Positions 11,204 to 20,800 of a DNA stretch of 64,000 bases are shown in pieces (within the stretch, counting starts at the first letter, position 1; each line of letters begins with the position of its first letter). The stretch spans positions 620,001-684,000 of the forward strand of contig NZ_JAPPWA010000002.1 in assembly GCF_029815055.1 (NCBI RefSeq), written 5' to 3'. Both the position numbers and the translations under genes were made by a program. Under the pieces are notes generated by a model. It was not told the origin of the DNA. It was given only the letters and a program-made list of their open reading frames with translations, and did no database searches. This stretch comes from Ignatzschineria sp. RMDPL8A. Its GTDB lineage: Bacteria; Pseudomonadota; Gammaproteobacteria; Cardiobacteriales; Wohlfahrtiimonadaceae.

Positions 11204-13306
11204 GTGTCTAAAACGATTACACTAGCTGACCTACAAAGCTGGTTGGCAGAGCAGAAAACAGAGTGGAAACCAGAACATTACGATTCGATTATCACCTACG
11301 CTGAGCACCCGCTCTATAAGCGCGCGCTGGAGACGGCGTATTTGCTTGATCGAATGCATGTCACCACGGTTCCGCAGGCCTCTGCGATTTTTTTCGTTTT
11401 AGGGATTCCTCAAGAGGAACAGCCGGAGGATCTGCGCAAATTTATTGATAATCTCTTTACGTTAAATAAATTGAGTTCATTTTCAACGCTTCAAGAGCGC
11501 TCAAAATCTCAAGAGACGTTGCGTAAGATGTTGCTCGCGCTGGCCGATGATGTTCGGGCCATTGTGGTGATGATCGCCTATCAGGTGATCTTAATGCGAA
11601 ATGCGCGGGATTTTGATCCTGAAACCCAGCGCCTCATTGCAAAAAATACCGCCGCAATTTTTGCGCCGCTTGCTAATCGTCTGGGCCTTGCTCGCTTAAA
11701 GTGGGAGCTTGAGGATTTTAGCCTGCGTTTTTTAGAGCCCGATACCTATAAGCAACTTGCGTCAAAACTCGACGGTAAGCGGAAAGATCGGGAAGCCTAT
11801 ATCGAGAAAATTATCGAACGACTTAAATCGCTCCTAGGTGAAAATGGCATCGAAGGCTCGGTATCCGGGCGGGTAAAACATATCTACAGCATCTGGAAAA
11901 AGATGACGAAAAAGAACATCGATTTTGATGAGCTGTTTGATGTGCGTGCGGTGAGAATTATGGTGGACGATGTGGCCACCTGTTACGCTGTTTTGGGGCT
12001 TGTGCATGAATTGTGGACGCCGATTCCCAAAGAGTTTGATGACTATATCGCTAACCCTAAACCCAATGGATATCAATCTCTGCATACGGCCGTTTTGGGG
12101 CCTGAAAATAAAACCCTTGAGATCCAGATTCGGACCTATCAAATGCATGAAAATGCTGAATTAGGGGTGGCGGCTCATTGGCGCTATAAAGAGGGTAGTG
12201 GTGCGTCGATCGATCAAAAACATCTCAATTGGTTCCGCGATTTTCTCCATAAAGAGCTCGAAGAGCACGAGGAGATTAATGAAGATGAGCTTGAAGAGGG
12301 TGTATTTGACGATTATGTCTATGTGATGACGCCAGCGGGTGAACCGATCGAATTGATGCGCGGGTCAACGCCACTTGATTTTGCTTATAAAATCCATACC
12401 GATCTTGGGCATCGTTGCCGTGGGGCGAAGGTCAATGGCAAGATTGTGCCGCTTACCTATGTGCTCAATAATCAAGACAAGGTGGAGATTTTAGCGGGGA
12501 AACAGCTTCAGCCAAGTCGCGATTGGATGTCGCCTTATTTGGGCTATACCTTTTCCAATCGTACGCGGGCAAAAGTACGCGCGTGGTTTAAAGCACAGCA
12601 CCAAGAGAATAATCTTCAAGCCGGAAAACAGATGCTTGAAAAAGAGCTCACGAAACTCAATATTCATCTCGCGCCTGAAGAGTTGCAGCGCCTTGCGAGC
12701 CGACTTCATTTTGGTGGAGTGAATGAACTCTATTCCAATATTGGCTCTGGCGATGTGACACTCAATCAGGTGTTAACGCGTCTTCCTTCCTTTGATAAAC
12801 AGAAAAAAGAGGAAGTGACACCGGATTCCATTGTTCGTCCGAAATCGAAAGATATGGATACCCAAAAGGGTGTTCAAGTGCGAGGCGTGGGGAGTCTGCT
12901 CATCAATATGGCGACCTGTTGCCGTCCTGCGCCGCCGGATTTGATCGGGGGCTATATCACGCTCAACCGCGGGGTGAGTATTCACCGAATTAACTGTTCG
13001 AACTATCAAAATATGCTTGAGCAAAATCCAGAGCGCCGCATTGATGTTGATTGGGGACTTGAGAGTGAGCAAACCGTGCTCGCGAATCTCCACGTGACTG
13101 CTGCGCCCTCATCGGATGTATTAAAAGAGGTGAGTGTGCTTGCGTCAAACGAGGGGCTTAAAATTACCGGCATGACGATGAAGAGCGACCAAAATGATAG
13201 TCTATTACTTGATTTTACCCTTGAGATTAGTCATTTAGATCAGCTAAGCCGACTCTTGGAGCGCTTAATGCAGATCCCCGATATTATTGAAGCATATCGA
13301 ACGTAG
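11204..13306 (+). CDS. relA: Monofunctional (p)ppGpp synthetase RelA
   Basis: RelA makes (p)ppGpp on stalled ribosomes. The N-terminal pseudo-hydrolase region lacks the His-Asp metal site of SpoT-type enzymes. The synthetase domain has GRVKHIYSIWKKM and, at residues 277-280, the EFDD form typical of monofunctional RelA (bifunctional enzymes have RxKD), followed by NPKPNGYQSLHT. TGS (from about residue 388), a zinc-finger block (ATCCRPAPPDLIGG near 565) and a C-terminal ACT domain complete it. At 700 residues it is a little shorter than the E. coli protein (744). It stands alone between a promoter and a terminator. Confidence 0.95.
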   Translation: MSKTITLADLQSWLAEQKTEWKPEHYDSIITYAEHPLYKRALETAYLLDRMHVTTVPQASAIFFVLGIPQEEQPEDLRKFIDNLFTLNKLSSFSTLQERSKSQETLRKMLLALADDVRAIVVMIAYQVILMRNARDFDPETQRLIAKNTAAIFAPLANRLGLARLKWELEDFSLRFLEPDTYKQLASKLDGKRKDREAYIEKIIERLKSLLGENGIEGSVSGRVKHIYSIWKKMTKKNIDFDELFDVRAVRIMVDDVATCYAVLGLVHELWTPIPKEFDDYIANPKPNGYQSLHTAVLGPENKTLEIQIRTYQMHENAELGVAAHWRYKEGSGASIDQKHLNWFRDFLHKELEEHEEINEDELEEGVFDDYVYVMTPAGEPIELMRGSTPLDFAYKIHTDLGHRCRGAKVNGKIVPLTYVLNNQDKVEILAGKQLQPSRDWMSPYLGYTFSNRTRAKVRAWFKAQHQENNLQAGKQMLEKELTKLNIHLAPEELQRLASRLHFGGVNELYSNIGSGDVTLNQVLTRLPSFDKQKKEEVTPDSIVRPKSKDMDTQKGVQVRGVGSLLINMATCCRPAPPDLIGGYITLNRGVSIHRINCSNYQNMLEQNPERRIDVDWGLESEQTVLANLHVTAAPSSDVLKEVSVLASNEGLKITGMTMKSDQNDSLLLDFTLEISHLDQLSRLLERLMQIPDIIEAYRT

Positions 13307-13346
13307 CGTTCGGGAGAGTTTCATTAAATATTAATTACGGGCATTA

Positions 13347-13380
13347 AAAAACCTCGATCGTTATGACCGAGGTTTTTGCT
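13347..13380. terminator. Bidirectional terminator between relA and glyA
   Basis: A 10-bp perfect stem, AAAAACCTCG at 13347-13356 and CGAGGTTTTT at 13368-13377, with A and T runs on both sides. It can end relA on the + strand and glyA on the - strand. Confidence 0.85.
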
Positions 13381-13410
13381 TTTCGTATTAAGAAAAATGC
13401 TAATGATTAA

Positions 13411-14661
13411 TTAGTTTTCGTATACGGGGAATTTACGGCAAAGACCCTGTACATTTTTCGCGATGTGTTCGATCACTTCGTCGTCGTTCACATTGTCTAA
13501 TACGTCACAGATCCAGTTGGTTAAGAGTTCGGTTTCTTGCTCTTTAAATCCGCGAGTAGTGATAGCTGGCGTTCCAACGCGAATGCCTGAGGTCACAAAT
13601 GGAGATTGTGGATCGTTAGGTACGCTGTTTTTGTTCACAGTAATGTGCGCGCGACCAAGGGCTGCGTCCGCTTCTTTACCGGTTAAACCGCGATCGATGA
13701 GATCAACGAGCATGAGGTGATTTTCAGTGCCGCTTGAAACGATTTTATAACCGCGTGATTGGAATACGGTGGCCATCGTTTTAGCGTTTTTGATCACTTG
13801 TTCTTGATAGGTTTTAAATTCAGGCTGAAGCGCTTCTAAGAATGCTACCGCTTTGGCTGCGATCACATGCATTAAAGGACCGCCTTGAATGCCAGGGAAT
13901 ACCGCTGAGTTAAGTTTTTTCTCAATCTCAGGATTGGCTTTCGCAAGAATCAGACCGCCACGTGGACCGCGAAGGGTTTTGTGCGTGGTGGTTGTCACAA
14001 CGTCTGCAAAGGGAACAGGGTTTGGATAGAGGCCTGCGGCGATTAAACCGGCAACGTGTGCCATATCCACAAAAAGGTATGCGCCAACTTTATCAGCGAT
14101 CTCGCGGAAGCGTGCGAAATCAAGTTTTTGAGAGTATGCAGAGAAGCCTGCCACGATCATTTTAGGTTTGTGCTCAAGTGCGAGGGCTTCAAGCTCATCG
14201 TAATCGATTAACCCTTCATCGTTAATGCCGTATGATACTGCATTGTAGGTACGGCCTGAGAAGTTTACTTTTGCGCCGTGCGTTAAGTGACCACCGTGAT
14301 CAAGGCTCATGCCTAAAACCGTATCACCAGCGTTTAAAAGCGCTAAATAGACCGCGCCGTTTGCTTGTGAACCTGAGTGAGGTTGAACGTTTGCATAATC
14401 CGCTCCGAAGAGTTTTTTCGCGCGTTCGATCGCTAGGCTTTCTGCAATATCCACAAATTCACAACCGCCGTAGTAGCGTTTGCCAGGATAGCCTTCGGCA
14501 TATTTGTTGGTTAATTGAGAGCCTTGGAGCTCCATTACGAGGGGTGAACAGTAGTTTTCTGAGGCAATCAGTTCAACATGGTCTTCTTGGCGTTGGTTTT
14601 CGTTGATAACTGATTGATAGAGTTCCGGATCAAACTCATTTAGAGAGCGTTTTGTAAACAT
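13411..14661 (-). CDS. glyA: Serine hydroxymethyltransferase
   Basis: GlyA interconverts serine and glycine with tetrahydrofolate, the main one-carbon source. The PLP lysine is K228 in [16 protein letters not shown]. The ELIASENY motif near the N-terminus and [11 protein letters not shown] are intact. I choose ATG 14661 (MFTKRSL), giving 416 residues, the usual family length; AAGGA lies just upstream. A second ATG immediately before it (14664) is also possible. A longer in-frame extension reaching 14736 has no ribosome site. Confidence 0.96.
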   Translation of the reverse strand: MFTKRSLNEFDPELYQSVINENQRQEDHVELIASENYCSPLVMELQGSQLTNKYAEGYPGKRYYGGCEFVDIAESLAIERAKKLFGADYANVQPHSGSQANGAVYLALLNAGDTVLGMSLDHGGHLTHGAKVNFSGRTYNAVSYGINDEGLIDYDELEALALEHKPKMIVAGFSAYSQKLDFARFREIADKVGAYLFVDMAHVAGLIAAGLYPNPVPFADVVTTTTHKTLRGPRGGLILAKANPEIEKKLNSAVFPGIQGGPLMHVIAAKAVAFLEALQPEFKTYQEQVIKNAKTMATVFQSRGYKIVSSGTENHLMLVDLIDRGLTGKEADAALGRAHITVNKNSVPNDPQSPFVTSGIRVGTPAITTRGFKEQETELLTNWICDVLDNVNDDEVIEHIAKNVQGLCRKFPVYEN

Positions 14662-14772
14662 CATACTTCCTTCAAAAACAGATACGTTGATAAAAAGGGC
14701 TGAATTAAGTTTAGTGGCTTTGGGAAAAGCTTTCAAGACATATTATTGCATTTATCGAATAATTATTATGAT

Positions 14773-14801
14773 TTAATCTTTAGCGATTATGGTAGTATAC
14801 T
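14773..14801 (+). promoter_or_regulatory. Promoter candidate for the Pcm-like gene
   Basis: -35 TTAATC at 14773-14778, a 17-bp spacer, and -10 TATACT at 14796-14801, about 50 nt before the ATG at 14853. It lies in the AT-rich divergent region shared with glyA. Confidence 0.45.
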
Positions 14802-14852
14802 ATGGAGATAGCTTTACATTATCAAAGAGAACGATAACGAGAGGAATGTACT

Positions 14853-15521
14853 ATGCAGGTAGAGAGAAAATATGATGCAGATGAAGCTCAAGCGAACATG
14901 ATTGAGCAGCTGTTAAGACCTTGGAATGTCTTAAACCAACGGGTGTTGGATGTTTTTAAAATTATCCCACGTGACCGATTTGTGCCAGATGAGTATCTAC
15001 CTATTGCCTATTCAGAAATGCGCATTCCTCTGAATGAAAAAGTGAAAATGCTCTCACCGATTATCGAAGGTCGTTTACTGCAAGAACTTCGCATTGATCA
15101 TCACGATCGTGTGTTAGTGATTGGTTCAGGAAGCGGTTTTTTAACGGCGTGTTGCGCAACGTTAGGCGATCATGTTGTAGCAGTCGATCTTGATCTTAAA
15201 ATGCACGACACCGCGAAAAAAGCCTTTGAAGAGTTAGACGTTGAAAATGTTGAGCTGAAAATTTTAGATGTCTCAAAATCGGTAGATGGCTTAGGTCAAT
15301 TTGATGCGATTTTGGTCACCGGTTCACTTTCAGAAGTGCCGGAAGAGTGGTATTCTCTACTTCGCGAAGGCGGCCGTTTGCTTGCGGTTGTGGGTCAAGA
15401 GAACGCAATGAGTGCCACCTTACATTACAAATATGCCGATGACATTCGTAAAGAACCGGTATTTGAAACCCAATTAGAGCGCTTAGTCGGCTTTGAAGAT
15501 AAGGAAGAATTTGTATTCTAA
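14853..15521 (+). CDS. Protein-L-isoaspartate methyltransferase-like protein
   Basis: 222 residues. The SAM-binding motif I is clear (VLVIGSGSGFLTACCA, about residues 89-104), followed by acidic motif VVAVDLD and a motif II-like FDAILVTGSL. The N-terminal MIEQLLRPWNVLNQRVLDVF and IPRDRFVP are typical of the Pcm superfamily. The usual catalytic-loop Ser/Thr motif (GQTIS) is not seen; the equivalent stretch reads NEKVKMLSP. So this may be one of the Pcm-like relatives without repair activity. It is a single-gene unit with promoter and terminator. Confidence 0.82.
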   Translation: MQVERKYDADEAQANMIEQLLRPWNVLNQRVLDVFKIIPRDRFVPDEYLPIAYSEMRIPLNEKVKMLSPIIEGRLLQELRIDHHDRVLVIGSGSGFLTACCATLGDHVVAVDLDLKMHDTAKKAFEELDVENVELKILDVSKSVDGLGQFDAILVTGSLSEVPEEWYSLLREGGRLLAVVGQENAMSATLHYKYADDIRKEPVFETQLERLVGFEDKEEFVF

Positions 15522-15544
15522 TCCTCTTTTATGAGTCAGCGCGC

Positions 15545-15579
15545 AAAACCCATCGAATCAACTATGATGGGTTTTTTTT
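15545..15579 (+). terminator. Terminator after the Pcm-like gene
   Basis: Stem AAAACCCATC at 15545-15554 pairs with GATGGGTTTT at 15566-15575 and runs into eight T residues. It lies just before parC. Confidence 0.85.
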
Positions 15580-15614
15580 ATCGTAGAGAAAAATAGGTAG
15601 TTAATTAGGAAAAT

Positions 15615-17864
15615 ATGGGAAGTTTAGCGAATCAAAACTATGAAGTTCGTTCCATGGCAGAATTTGCCGAAGAAGCATATCTCGATTACTCGATGTATGT
15701 GATTTTAGACCGTGCATTGCCCTATATTGGCGATGGTCTAAAACCGGTACAGCGCCGGATTATCTATGCCATGAGTGAGCTCGGTTTAAGCGCGAGTTCA
15801 AAGCATAAAAAGTCCGCGCGGACGGTCGGGGATGTGCTTGGTAAATATCATCCTCACGGCGACAGTGCCTGTTATGAAGCGATGGTCTTGATGGCGCAAC
15901 CTTTCTCCTATCGTTATCCGCTTGTCGATGGGCAAGGAAACTTCGGTTCGCTCGATAATCCCAAATCCTTTGCGGCGATGCGGTATACCGAATCAAAGCT
16001 CTCTCCTTACGCTGAACTTCTCTTAAAAGAGCTCGGCGAGGGAACGGTTGATTGGGTGCCAAACTTTGATGGTTCTCTCGATGAGCCCTCATTATTGCCG
16101 GCGCGTGTTCCCAATATTCTCCTCAATGGCGGATCGGGAATTGCAGTGGGAATGGCGACCGATATTCCCCCTCATAATTTAAATGAGGTGGTGAAGGGTA
16201 CCTGTGCGCTGCTTGATAATCCTGAGCTCACGCTAAAACAGCTTACTAAATATATTCCAGCTCCGGATTATCCGACGGGCGGTGAGATCATTACGCCGAA
16301 AGAGGACCTCTTAAAAATTTACGAGCGCGGAATAGGTTCGGTGCGGGTGCGGGCGCGCTATCGCATTGAAGAGGGCGCGATTGTGATTTATGAGCTCCCG
16401 TATCAGGTTTCAGGAGAGAAAATCCAGCTCGATATTGCCGCGCAAATGCAGGCGAAAAAGCTGCCGATGATTGATGATATTCGCGATGAATCGGATCATG
16501 ATGAGCCGGTACGCATTGTGTTAATGCCTCGATCAAATCGGGTTGATACCGAGATGGTGATGAATCATCTTTTTGCCACCACTGATCTTGAAAAATCCTT
16601 CCGCGTGAATCTTAATATGATTGGCCGCGATCTGCGTCCACAAGTGAAAGGATTGCTCTCGATCTTAACGGAATGGATCGATTTTCGCCGTGATACGGTG
16701 ATTAAACGCCTTAATTTCCATCGCGAGCGCATTGAGAAACGGCTTCACCTACTTGAAGGACTCTTAATTGCGTTCTTAAATATTGATGAAGTGATCCAAA
16801 TTATCCGCTTTGAAGATGAGCCAAAAGCGGCCTTAATGGAGCGCTTTGCACTAACGGAAACGCAAGCAAACTATGTGCTTGAAACGCGCTTACGCCAATT
16901 AGCTCGCTTAGAAGAGATGAAGATTCGCGCGGAAGAAGATGAGTTACGCCGTGAACTTGAAAATATTATGGCACATCTTAATAGCCCGCAAAAAATCAAT
17001 GAATTGATTAAATCTGAATTGGTGGCTGATGCGGAGAAATATGGTGATAAACGCCGCTCGAAATTGGTGGAGCGGGAAGCCGCGGAAGCGATTGATGAAG
17101 CAGCGCTTGTTTCCAATGAACCGGTGATGGTGGTGATGTCGAAAATGGGGTGGGTGCGCGCAGCAAAAACCCTCGATATCGATCCAGAAGGGCTCAATTA
17201 TAAGACGGGCGATGGTTATCTCACCTCGTGCATCGGGCGTAATAATCAGCAGCTCGTACTCTTTGATAGTACCGGTAGAAGCTACAGCACCGAAGCCTAC
17301 ACGCTCCCAACGGCGCGAAGTACTGGCGAGCCGATCACAACGCGAATTAATCTCGATGATGGGGCGAAAATTGAGCAGGTAATTCTCGATCAGCCCGATT
17401 CTCACTATCTGTTATCTTCGACGAGCGGTTATGGGTTTGTGTGCCAATATGAGGATATGCTCACCCGCCAGAAAAATGGTAAATCGCTCATTAACCTTGA
17501 TAAGGGTGCCGTGCTACTTCCACCACGGAAAGTCACCGATCTTAACAATCAATATGTGATGGCGATTAGCGATACTGGTCGCGTGTTGGTGGTGAAAATG
17601 AGTGAGATCCCGGTGATGGCGCGCGGTAAGGGTAATCAGATGATTCATATGCCTGGCGCGGTTTTCAAAAAAGGGAAAGATCATTTAGCCGCATCGATCG
17701 TACTTTCTGAGGGCGACTCGGTGACGATTGAATATGGTAAACGCCAATTTACCATGCCACCGTCTGAGTGGTTAACGCTTCTCGATGAGCGCGGAAAACG
17801 CGGGAAAGAGATCCGGATGAATCTCAAAGTAAAAGCGATTTATATTGCAAATCCAGAAGGATAA
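15615..17864 (+). CDS. parC: DNA topoisomerase IV subunit A
   Basis: ParC with ParE decatenates daughter chromosomes. The start [20 protein letters not shown] and the catalytic tyrosine Y124 (AAMRYTE) mark the subunit. The quinolone-determining region is [10 protein letters not shown], with Ser84 and Glu88 (E. coli Ser80 and Glu84), i.e. the sensitive-type residues. The length of 749 and the shortened C-terminal beta-pinwheel fit ParC rather than GyrA. No parE is nearby. A promoter for the next gene lies inside the final codons. Confidence 0.95.
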   Translation: MGSLANQNYEVRSMAEFAEEAYLDYSMYVILDRALPYIGDGLKPVQRRIIYAMSELGLSASSKHKKSARTVGDVLGKYHPHGDSACYEAMVLMAQPFSYRYPLVDGQGNFGSLDNPKSFAAMRYTESKLSPYAELLLKELGEGTVDWVPNFDGSLDEPSLLPARVPNILLNGGSGIAVGMATDIPPHNLNEVVKGTCALLDNPELTLKQLTKYIPAPDYPTGGEIITPKEDLLKIYERGIGSVRVRARYRIEEGAIVIYELPYQVSGEKIQLDIAAQMQAKKLPMIDDIRDESDHDEPVRIVLMPRSNRVDTEMVMNHLFATTDLEKSFRVNLNMIGRDLRPQVKGLLSILTEWIDFRRDTVIKRLNFHRERIEKRLHLLEGLLIAFLNIDEVIQIIRFEDEPKAALMERFALTETQANYVLETRLRQLARLEEMKIRAEEDELRRELENIMAHLNSPQKINELIKSELVADAEKYGDKRRSKLVEREAAEAIDEAALVSNEPVMVVMSKMGWVRAAKTLDIDPEGLNYKTGDGYLTSCIGRNNQQLVLFDSTGRSYSTEAYTLPTARSTGEPITTRINLDDGAKIEQVILDQPDSHYLLSSTSGYGFVCQYEDMLTRQKNGKSLINLDKGAVLLPPRKVTDLNNQYVMAISDTGRVLVVKMSEIPVMARGKGNQMIHMPGAVFKKGKDHLAASIVLSEGDSVTIEYGKRQFTMPPSEWLTLLDERGKRGKEIRMNLKVKAIYIANPEG

Positions 17865-17873
17865 GATTATAAT
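17845..17873 (+). promoter_or_regulatory. Promoter for rplY-pth-ychF
   Basis: -35 TTGCAA at 17845-17850, an ideal 17-bp spacer and a perfect -10 TATAAT at 17868-17873, overlapping the end of parC. Transcription would start near 17880, so the mRNA begins just before the hairpin at 17887-17921. Confidence 0.75.
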
Positions 17874-17886
17874 ATCTTGCCTTAAA

Positions 17887-17921
17887 TGTGGGCGCTGGTC
17901 GCGGTGTCCCACACATTTTTT
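17887..17921 (+). promoter_or_regulatory. Hairpin in the rplY leader (attenuator or L25 leader candidate)
   Basis: TGTGGG at 17887-17892 pairs with CCCACA at 17908-17913, and a T run follows at 17916-17921. Flanking AAA/TTT can extend the stem with a bulge. It lies between the rplY promoter and its ribosome site (GGAG at 17931), so it could end parC transcripts, attenuate rplY, or both. Ribosomal-protein leaders in front of L25 genes are known in gammaproteobacteria; whether this matches that fold needs a covariance search. Confidence 0.5.
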
Positions 17922-17945
17922 ACCAATTTTGGAGTAAATTAAATT

Positions 17946-18617
17946 ATGTCAAATTATATTTTTGAAGGTACCTTACGTGGTGACTTAGGGAAAGGAGCGA
18001 GCCGCCGCCTACGCCGCGAAGGGAACATTCCTGCGATCGTTTATGGTGCGGATAAAGACGCTGTAAGCATTGTTTTAAACCACAACGAAGTTTTAAAATG
18101 CTTCCGTGCAGAAGATATCTTCACAAGCATCGTAACGATTAAAGTTGACGGTCAAGAAGATAAAGCGATCTTAAGAGATGTTCAACGCCATCCATTCAAA
18201 CCATTAATTACACATCTTGACTTCATGCGCGTACGTGCTGATGAAGCAATCGTGGTTGAAATCCCTGTTGTATTCTTAAACGAAGAGAAAGCACACGGTG
18301 TGGTTCACGGTAACGGACAAGTGTTACAGCACTTAGCATCAGTGGCTGTTTCATGTTTACCGCTTGACCTTCCAAACGTAATCGAACTTGATATCGAAGC
18401 GTTAGAATTAGATGGTATCCTTCACATTTCAGACCTTCCAAAACTTGAAGGTGTTGAGTATGTTGACATCATGAACCCTGAAGAAATGAACGACCAACCT
18501 GTTGTGTCAATCGTTGAAGCACGCGTTTATGAAGATGCAGATGATGAAGAAGCAGACGACGCAGACGCGGAAGAAGCTGATGACGCAGAAGAAGCATCAG
18601 AAGAGGATGCAGAGTAA
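17946..18617 (+). CDS. rplY: 50S ribosomal protein L25 / general stress protein Ctc
   Basis: L25 binds 5S rRNA in the large subunit. This is the long two-domain Ctc/TL5 type (223 residues): an RNA-binding beta-barrel (residues 1-95, with GDLGKGASRRLRREGNIPAIVYG) and a second beta domain (about 100-190). The last 30 residues are a nearly pure Asp/Glu/Ala tail. It begins an operon with pth and ychF, a common bacterial order. Confidence 0.95.
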   Translation: MSNYIFEGTLRGDLGKGASRRLRREGNIPAIVYGADKDAVSIVLNHNEVLKCFRAEDIFTSIVTIKVDGQEDKAILRDVQRHPFKPLITHLDFMRVRADEAIVVEIPVVFLNEEKAHGVVHGNGQVLQHLASVAVSCLPLDLPNVIELDIEALELDGILHISDLPKLEGVEYVDIMNPEEMNDQPVVSIVEARVYEDADDEEADDADAEEADDAEEASEEDAE

Positions 18618-18644
18618 TTTTTAACTCTGGAGTAATCTTTCAAA

Positions 18645-19205
18645 ATGATTAAACTAATTGTTGGACTGGGCAATCCCGGTCCCGATTATACGAAAACCCG
18701 CCATAATGCGGGTTTTTGGTTTATAGATGCGATCAGAAATAGTGATCTTTCCCCGAGTAACCGTTTCAAAGGTTCGGTCGGCGAGATGATGATTGGATCG
18801 CAAAAAGTCTACCTATTAACGCCGGATACCTACATGAATAAAAGTGGGGAGTCGGTGTTAGCGCTCGCGCATTTTTATAAAATCTTACCAGAAGAGATTT
18901 TAGTGGTGCACGATGAGCTTGATCTCCCTCCTGGAACGGTACGTTTTAAGCGTGGCGGCGGGCATGGCGGTCATAACGGTCTTAAAAGCATTGTGAGTCA
19001 TTTAGGCTCAAACAACTTCCTGCGTCTACGCATTGGGATTGGGCATCCCGGGCACGCCTCGATGGTGGCCAATTATGTGCTCAAAAAAGCGCCTAAAGAG
19101 GAAGAAGATCAAATTTTCGATAGCATCTATCGAGCAAGACAACTGCTTGCGGATTTTGTAAGCGGGAATTATGAACAGGCGATGAATGAGCTTCATCGTA
19201 AGTAA
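18645..19205 (+). CDS. pth: Peptidyl-tRNA hydrolase
   Basis: Pth releases tRNA from peptidyl-tRNA that has dropped off ribosomes. The catalytic His is in RHNAGFWFID near residue 22. Further family motifs are TYMNKSGESV, VHDELDLPPG and GGGHGGHNGLKSI. The 186-residue length is standard. It follows rplY by 27 nt with a GGAG ribosome site and precedes ychF by 15 nt. Confidence 0.97.
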   Translation: MIKLIVGLGNPGPDYTKTRHNAGFWFIDAIRNSDLSPSNRFKGSVGEMMIGSQKVYLLTPDTYMNKSGESVLALAHFYKILPEEILVVHDELDLPPGTVRFKRGGGHGGHNGLKSIVSHLGSNNFLRLRIGIGHPGHASMVANYVLKKAPKEEEDQIFDSIYRARQLLADFVSGNYEQAMNELHRK

Positions 19206-19220
19206 ATTAGAGGAAAAATT

Positions 19221-20315
19221 ATGGCGATTCAATGTGGTATTGTCGGATTACCGAATGTTGGTAAATCAACACTCTTTAATGCGTTGACCAATGCGGGAAT
19301 CGATGCAGAAAACTATCCATTCTGTACGATCGAACCGAACGTTGGGCGTGTTTATGTTCCCGATCCACGCATTCAGCCGCTTGTTGACATTGTTAAACCT
19401 GAGCGTGTTCAGCAAACCTATATGGATTTCGTGGATATCGCAGGACTTGTTGCGGGCGCGTCAAAAGGGGAAGGGTTAGGTAACCAGTTCCTAGCAAACA
19501 TTCGTGAAACCGATGCGATTGCTCACGTGGTTCGCTGTTTTGAAAATGATGATATCGTGCACGTTGCCGGTAAAATCGATCCAATCGCTGATATCGAAGT
19601 GATCAATACTGAGCTTGCACTTGCAGACTTATCTTCCGCTGAAAAAGGGCTTCAACGTCTTGAGCGTGTGGCAAAAGGCGGTGATAAAGAGGCGATTGCG
19701 CAAGTTGAAATTCTGCGCGATAAAGTGATTCCAACGCTTGATGAGGGCAAAAGCATTCGCTCTCTTGATCTAAGCGCGGAAGAGAAATTGTTAATTCGTG
19801 ATTTCCACTTTTTAACCATCAAACCGATCATGTATATCGCAAACGTGAACGACGATGGATTTGAAAATAATTCTTTCCTTGATCGCGTTGAAGAGTATGC
19901 GAAAAATGATAACTCATTCGTAGTGCCGATTTGCGCCGCGATTGAAGCTGAAATTTCGCAACTTGAGGAAGAAGATAAGGAGATGTTCCTTGAAGATATG
20001 GGCTTTGATGAGCCGGGTCTTCACCGCGTAATTCGCGCAGGATATGCGCTTTTAAACTTAGAAACGTACTTCACCGCAGGCGTTAAAGAAGTGCGCGCGT
20101 GGACCATTAAAAAAGGCTCAACAGCGCCTCAAGCTGCTGGTGTAATTCATACTGACTTTGAGCGCGGCTTTATCCGTGCAGAAGTGATCGCTTATGATGA
20201 TTACGTGGCCTTTGGCGGCGAATCCGGTGCGAAAGAAAAAGGTAAAATGCGCTTAGAAGGAAAAGAATATATCGTGAATGATGGCGATGTAATTCACTTC
20301 CGTTTTAACGTGTAA
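19221..20315 (+). CDS. ychF: Ribosome-binding ATPase YchF
   Basis: YchF is an Obg-family P-loop protein that prefers ATP over GTP. The Walker A ([14 protein letters not shown]) and switch DIAGLV are intact. The usual NKxD specificity motif is replaced by ANVND, the known reason for ATP preference. A coiled-coil hairpin lies mid-protein and a TGS domain at the C-terminus. The 364-residue length is typical. It ends the rplY-pth-ychF operon with a strong terminator. Confidence 0.96.
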   Translation: MAIQCGIVGLPNVGKSTLFNALTNAGIDAENYPFCTIEPNVGRVYVPDPRIQPLVDIVKPERVQQTYMDFVDIAGLVAGASKGEGLGNQFLANIRETDAIAHVVRCFENDDIVHVAGKIDPIADIEVINTELALADLSSAEKGLQRLERVAKGGDKEAIAQVEILRDKVIPTLDEGKSIRSLDLSAEEKLLIRDFHFLTIKPIMYIANVNDDGFENNSFLDRVEEYAKNDNSFVVPICAAIEAEISQLEEEDKEMFLEDMGFDEPGLHRVIRAGYALLNLETYFTAGVKEVRAWTIKKGSTAPQAAGVIHTDFERGFIRAEVIAYDDYVAFGGESGAKEKGKMRLEGKEYIVNDGDVIHFRFNV

Positions 20316-20366
20316 TCCGAATCAAAAATCATTCAATCCCCGTTTAATACAGGGATAAATTGAAAC

Positions 20367-20415
20367 GCCTTGAACGGTTCTCTTATTAAGCTAAGAGAGG
20401 GTTCAGGGCTTTTTT
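20367..20415 (+). terminator. Terminator after ychF
   Basis: A long imperfect hairpin: GCCTTGAAC pairs with GTTCAGGGC (20401-20409), and an inner TCTCTTA/TAAGAGA pair is capped by a short loop. Six T residues follow at 20410-20415. Confidence 0.85.
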
Positions 20416-20471
20416 ATGTCCAGTTTTATATGAAATAAAAGACGAATAAAAAAACAAGATCGATAAATAAT

Positions 20472-20500
20472 TAGGCAATTACCTTTTTTCGCGCTATAGT
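20472..20500 (+). promoter_or_regulatory. Promoter candidate for the 52-codon gene
   Basis: -35 TAGGCA at 20472-20477, a 17-bp spacer and -10 TATAGT at 20495-20500, 36 nt upstream of the small ATG. The same -35 hexamer recurs at the tkt promoter. Confidence 0.5.
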
Positions 20501-20535
20501 GAAATGGTGTTTAATAACAGAGGAACTGTGTTTGT

Positions 20536-20694
20536 ATGTGGCCACGATTAGATAAACGTCATCGTTTACCTTTAATAGCAGGGGTATTGATCTTGCTGTC
20601 GTTTATTCCATTTTTTATGGCTGAGGCTGCGCCTCAAACAATTCTCTCCGATAATGCGCAGGCAGACACGATTTCCACGGTTGTTGAGCCATAA
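20536..20694 (+). CDS. 52-residue exported or membrane miniprotein, OapA N-terminal-like
   Basis: The ATG at 20536 opens 52 codons ending in TAA at 20694. The product starts MWPRLDKRHRLPLIAG, followed by a hydrophobic segment (residues 13-29) and an Ala-rich AEAAPQ that could be a signal-peptidase site. The tail is hydrophilic. The cationic K/R-H-R lead into a hydrophobic helix is like the OapA N-terminal motif found at the front of cell-envelope opacity-type peptidases, but no peptidase follows. AGAGGAA lies about 11 nt upstream. It has its own promoter and terminator, which argues for a real gene. Function is unknown. Confidence 0.6.
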   Translation: MWPRLDKRHRLPLIAGVLILLSFIPFFMAEAAPQTILSDNAQADTISTVVEP

Positions 20695-20726
20695 TAATAT
20701 CTATTCCGTATAGTTAATAAAGCGTA

Positions 20727-20766
20727 AAAAAGCTCAATTCTCAGATTATTTGAATTGAGCTTTTTG
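20727..20766. terminator. Bidirectional terminator between the miniprotein gene and crcB
   Basis: A 14-bp stem, AAAAAGCTCAATTC ending at 20740 and GAATTGAGCTTTTT starting at 20752, with A and T runs on either flank. It serves the + strand small gene and the - strand crcB. Confidence 0.85.
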
Positions 20767-20800
20767 TATTTAAGTGTTTAAAAAACAGTTGATTCCTACG

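Noticed and set aside
11204-13306. Bifunctional Rel/SpoT instead of RelA
   Set aside because: No His-Asp hydrolase motif, and the synthetase has EFDD rather than RxKD.
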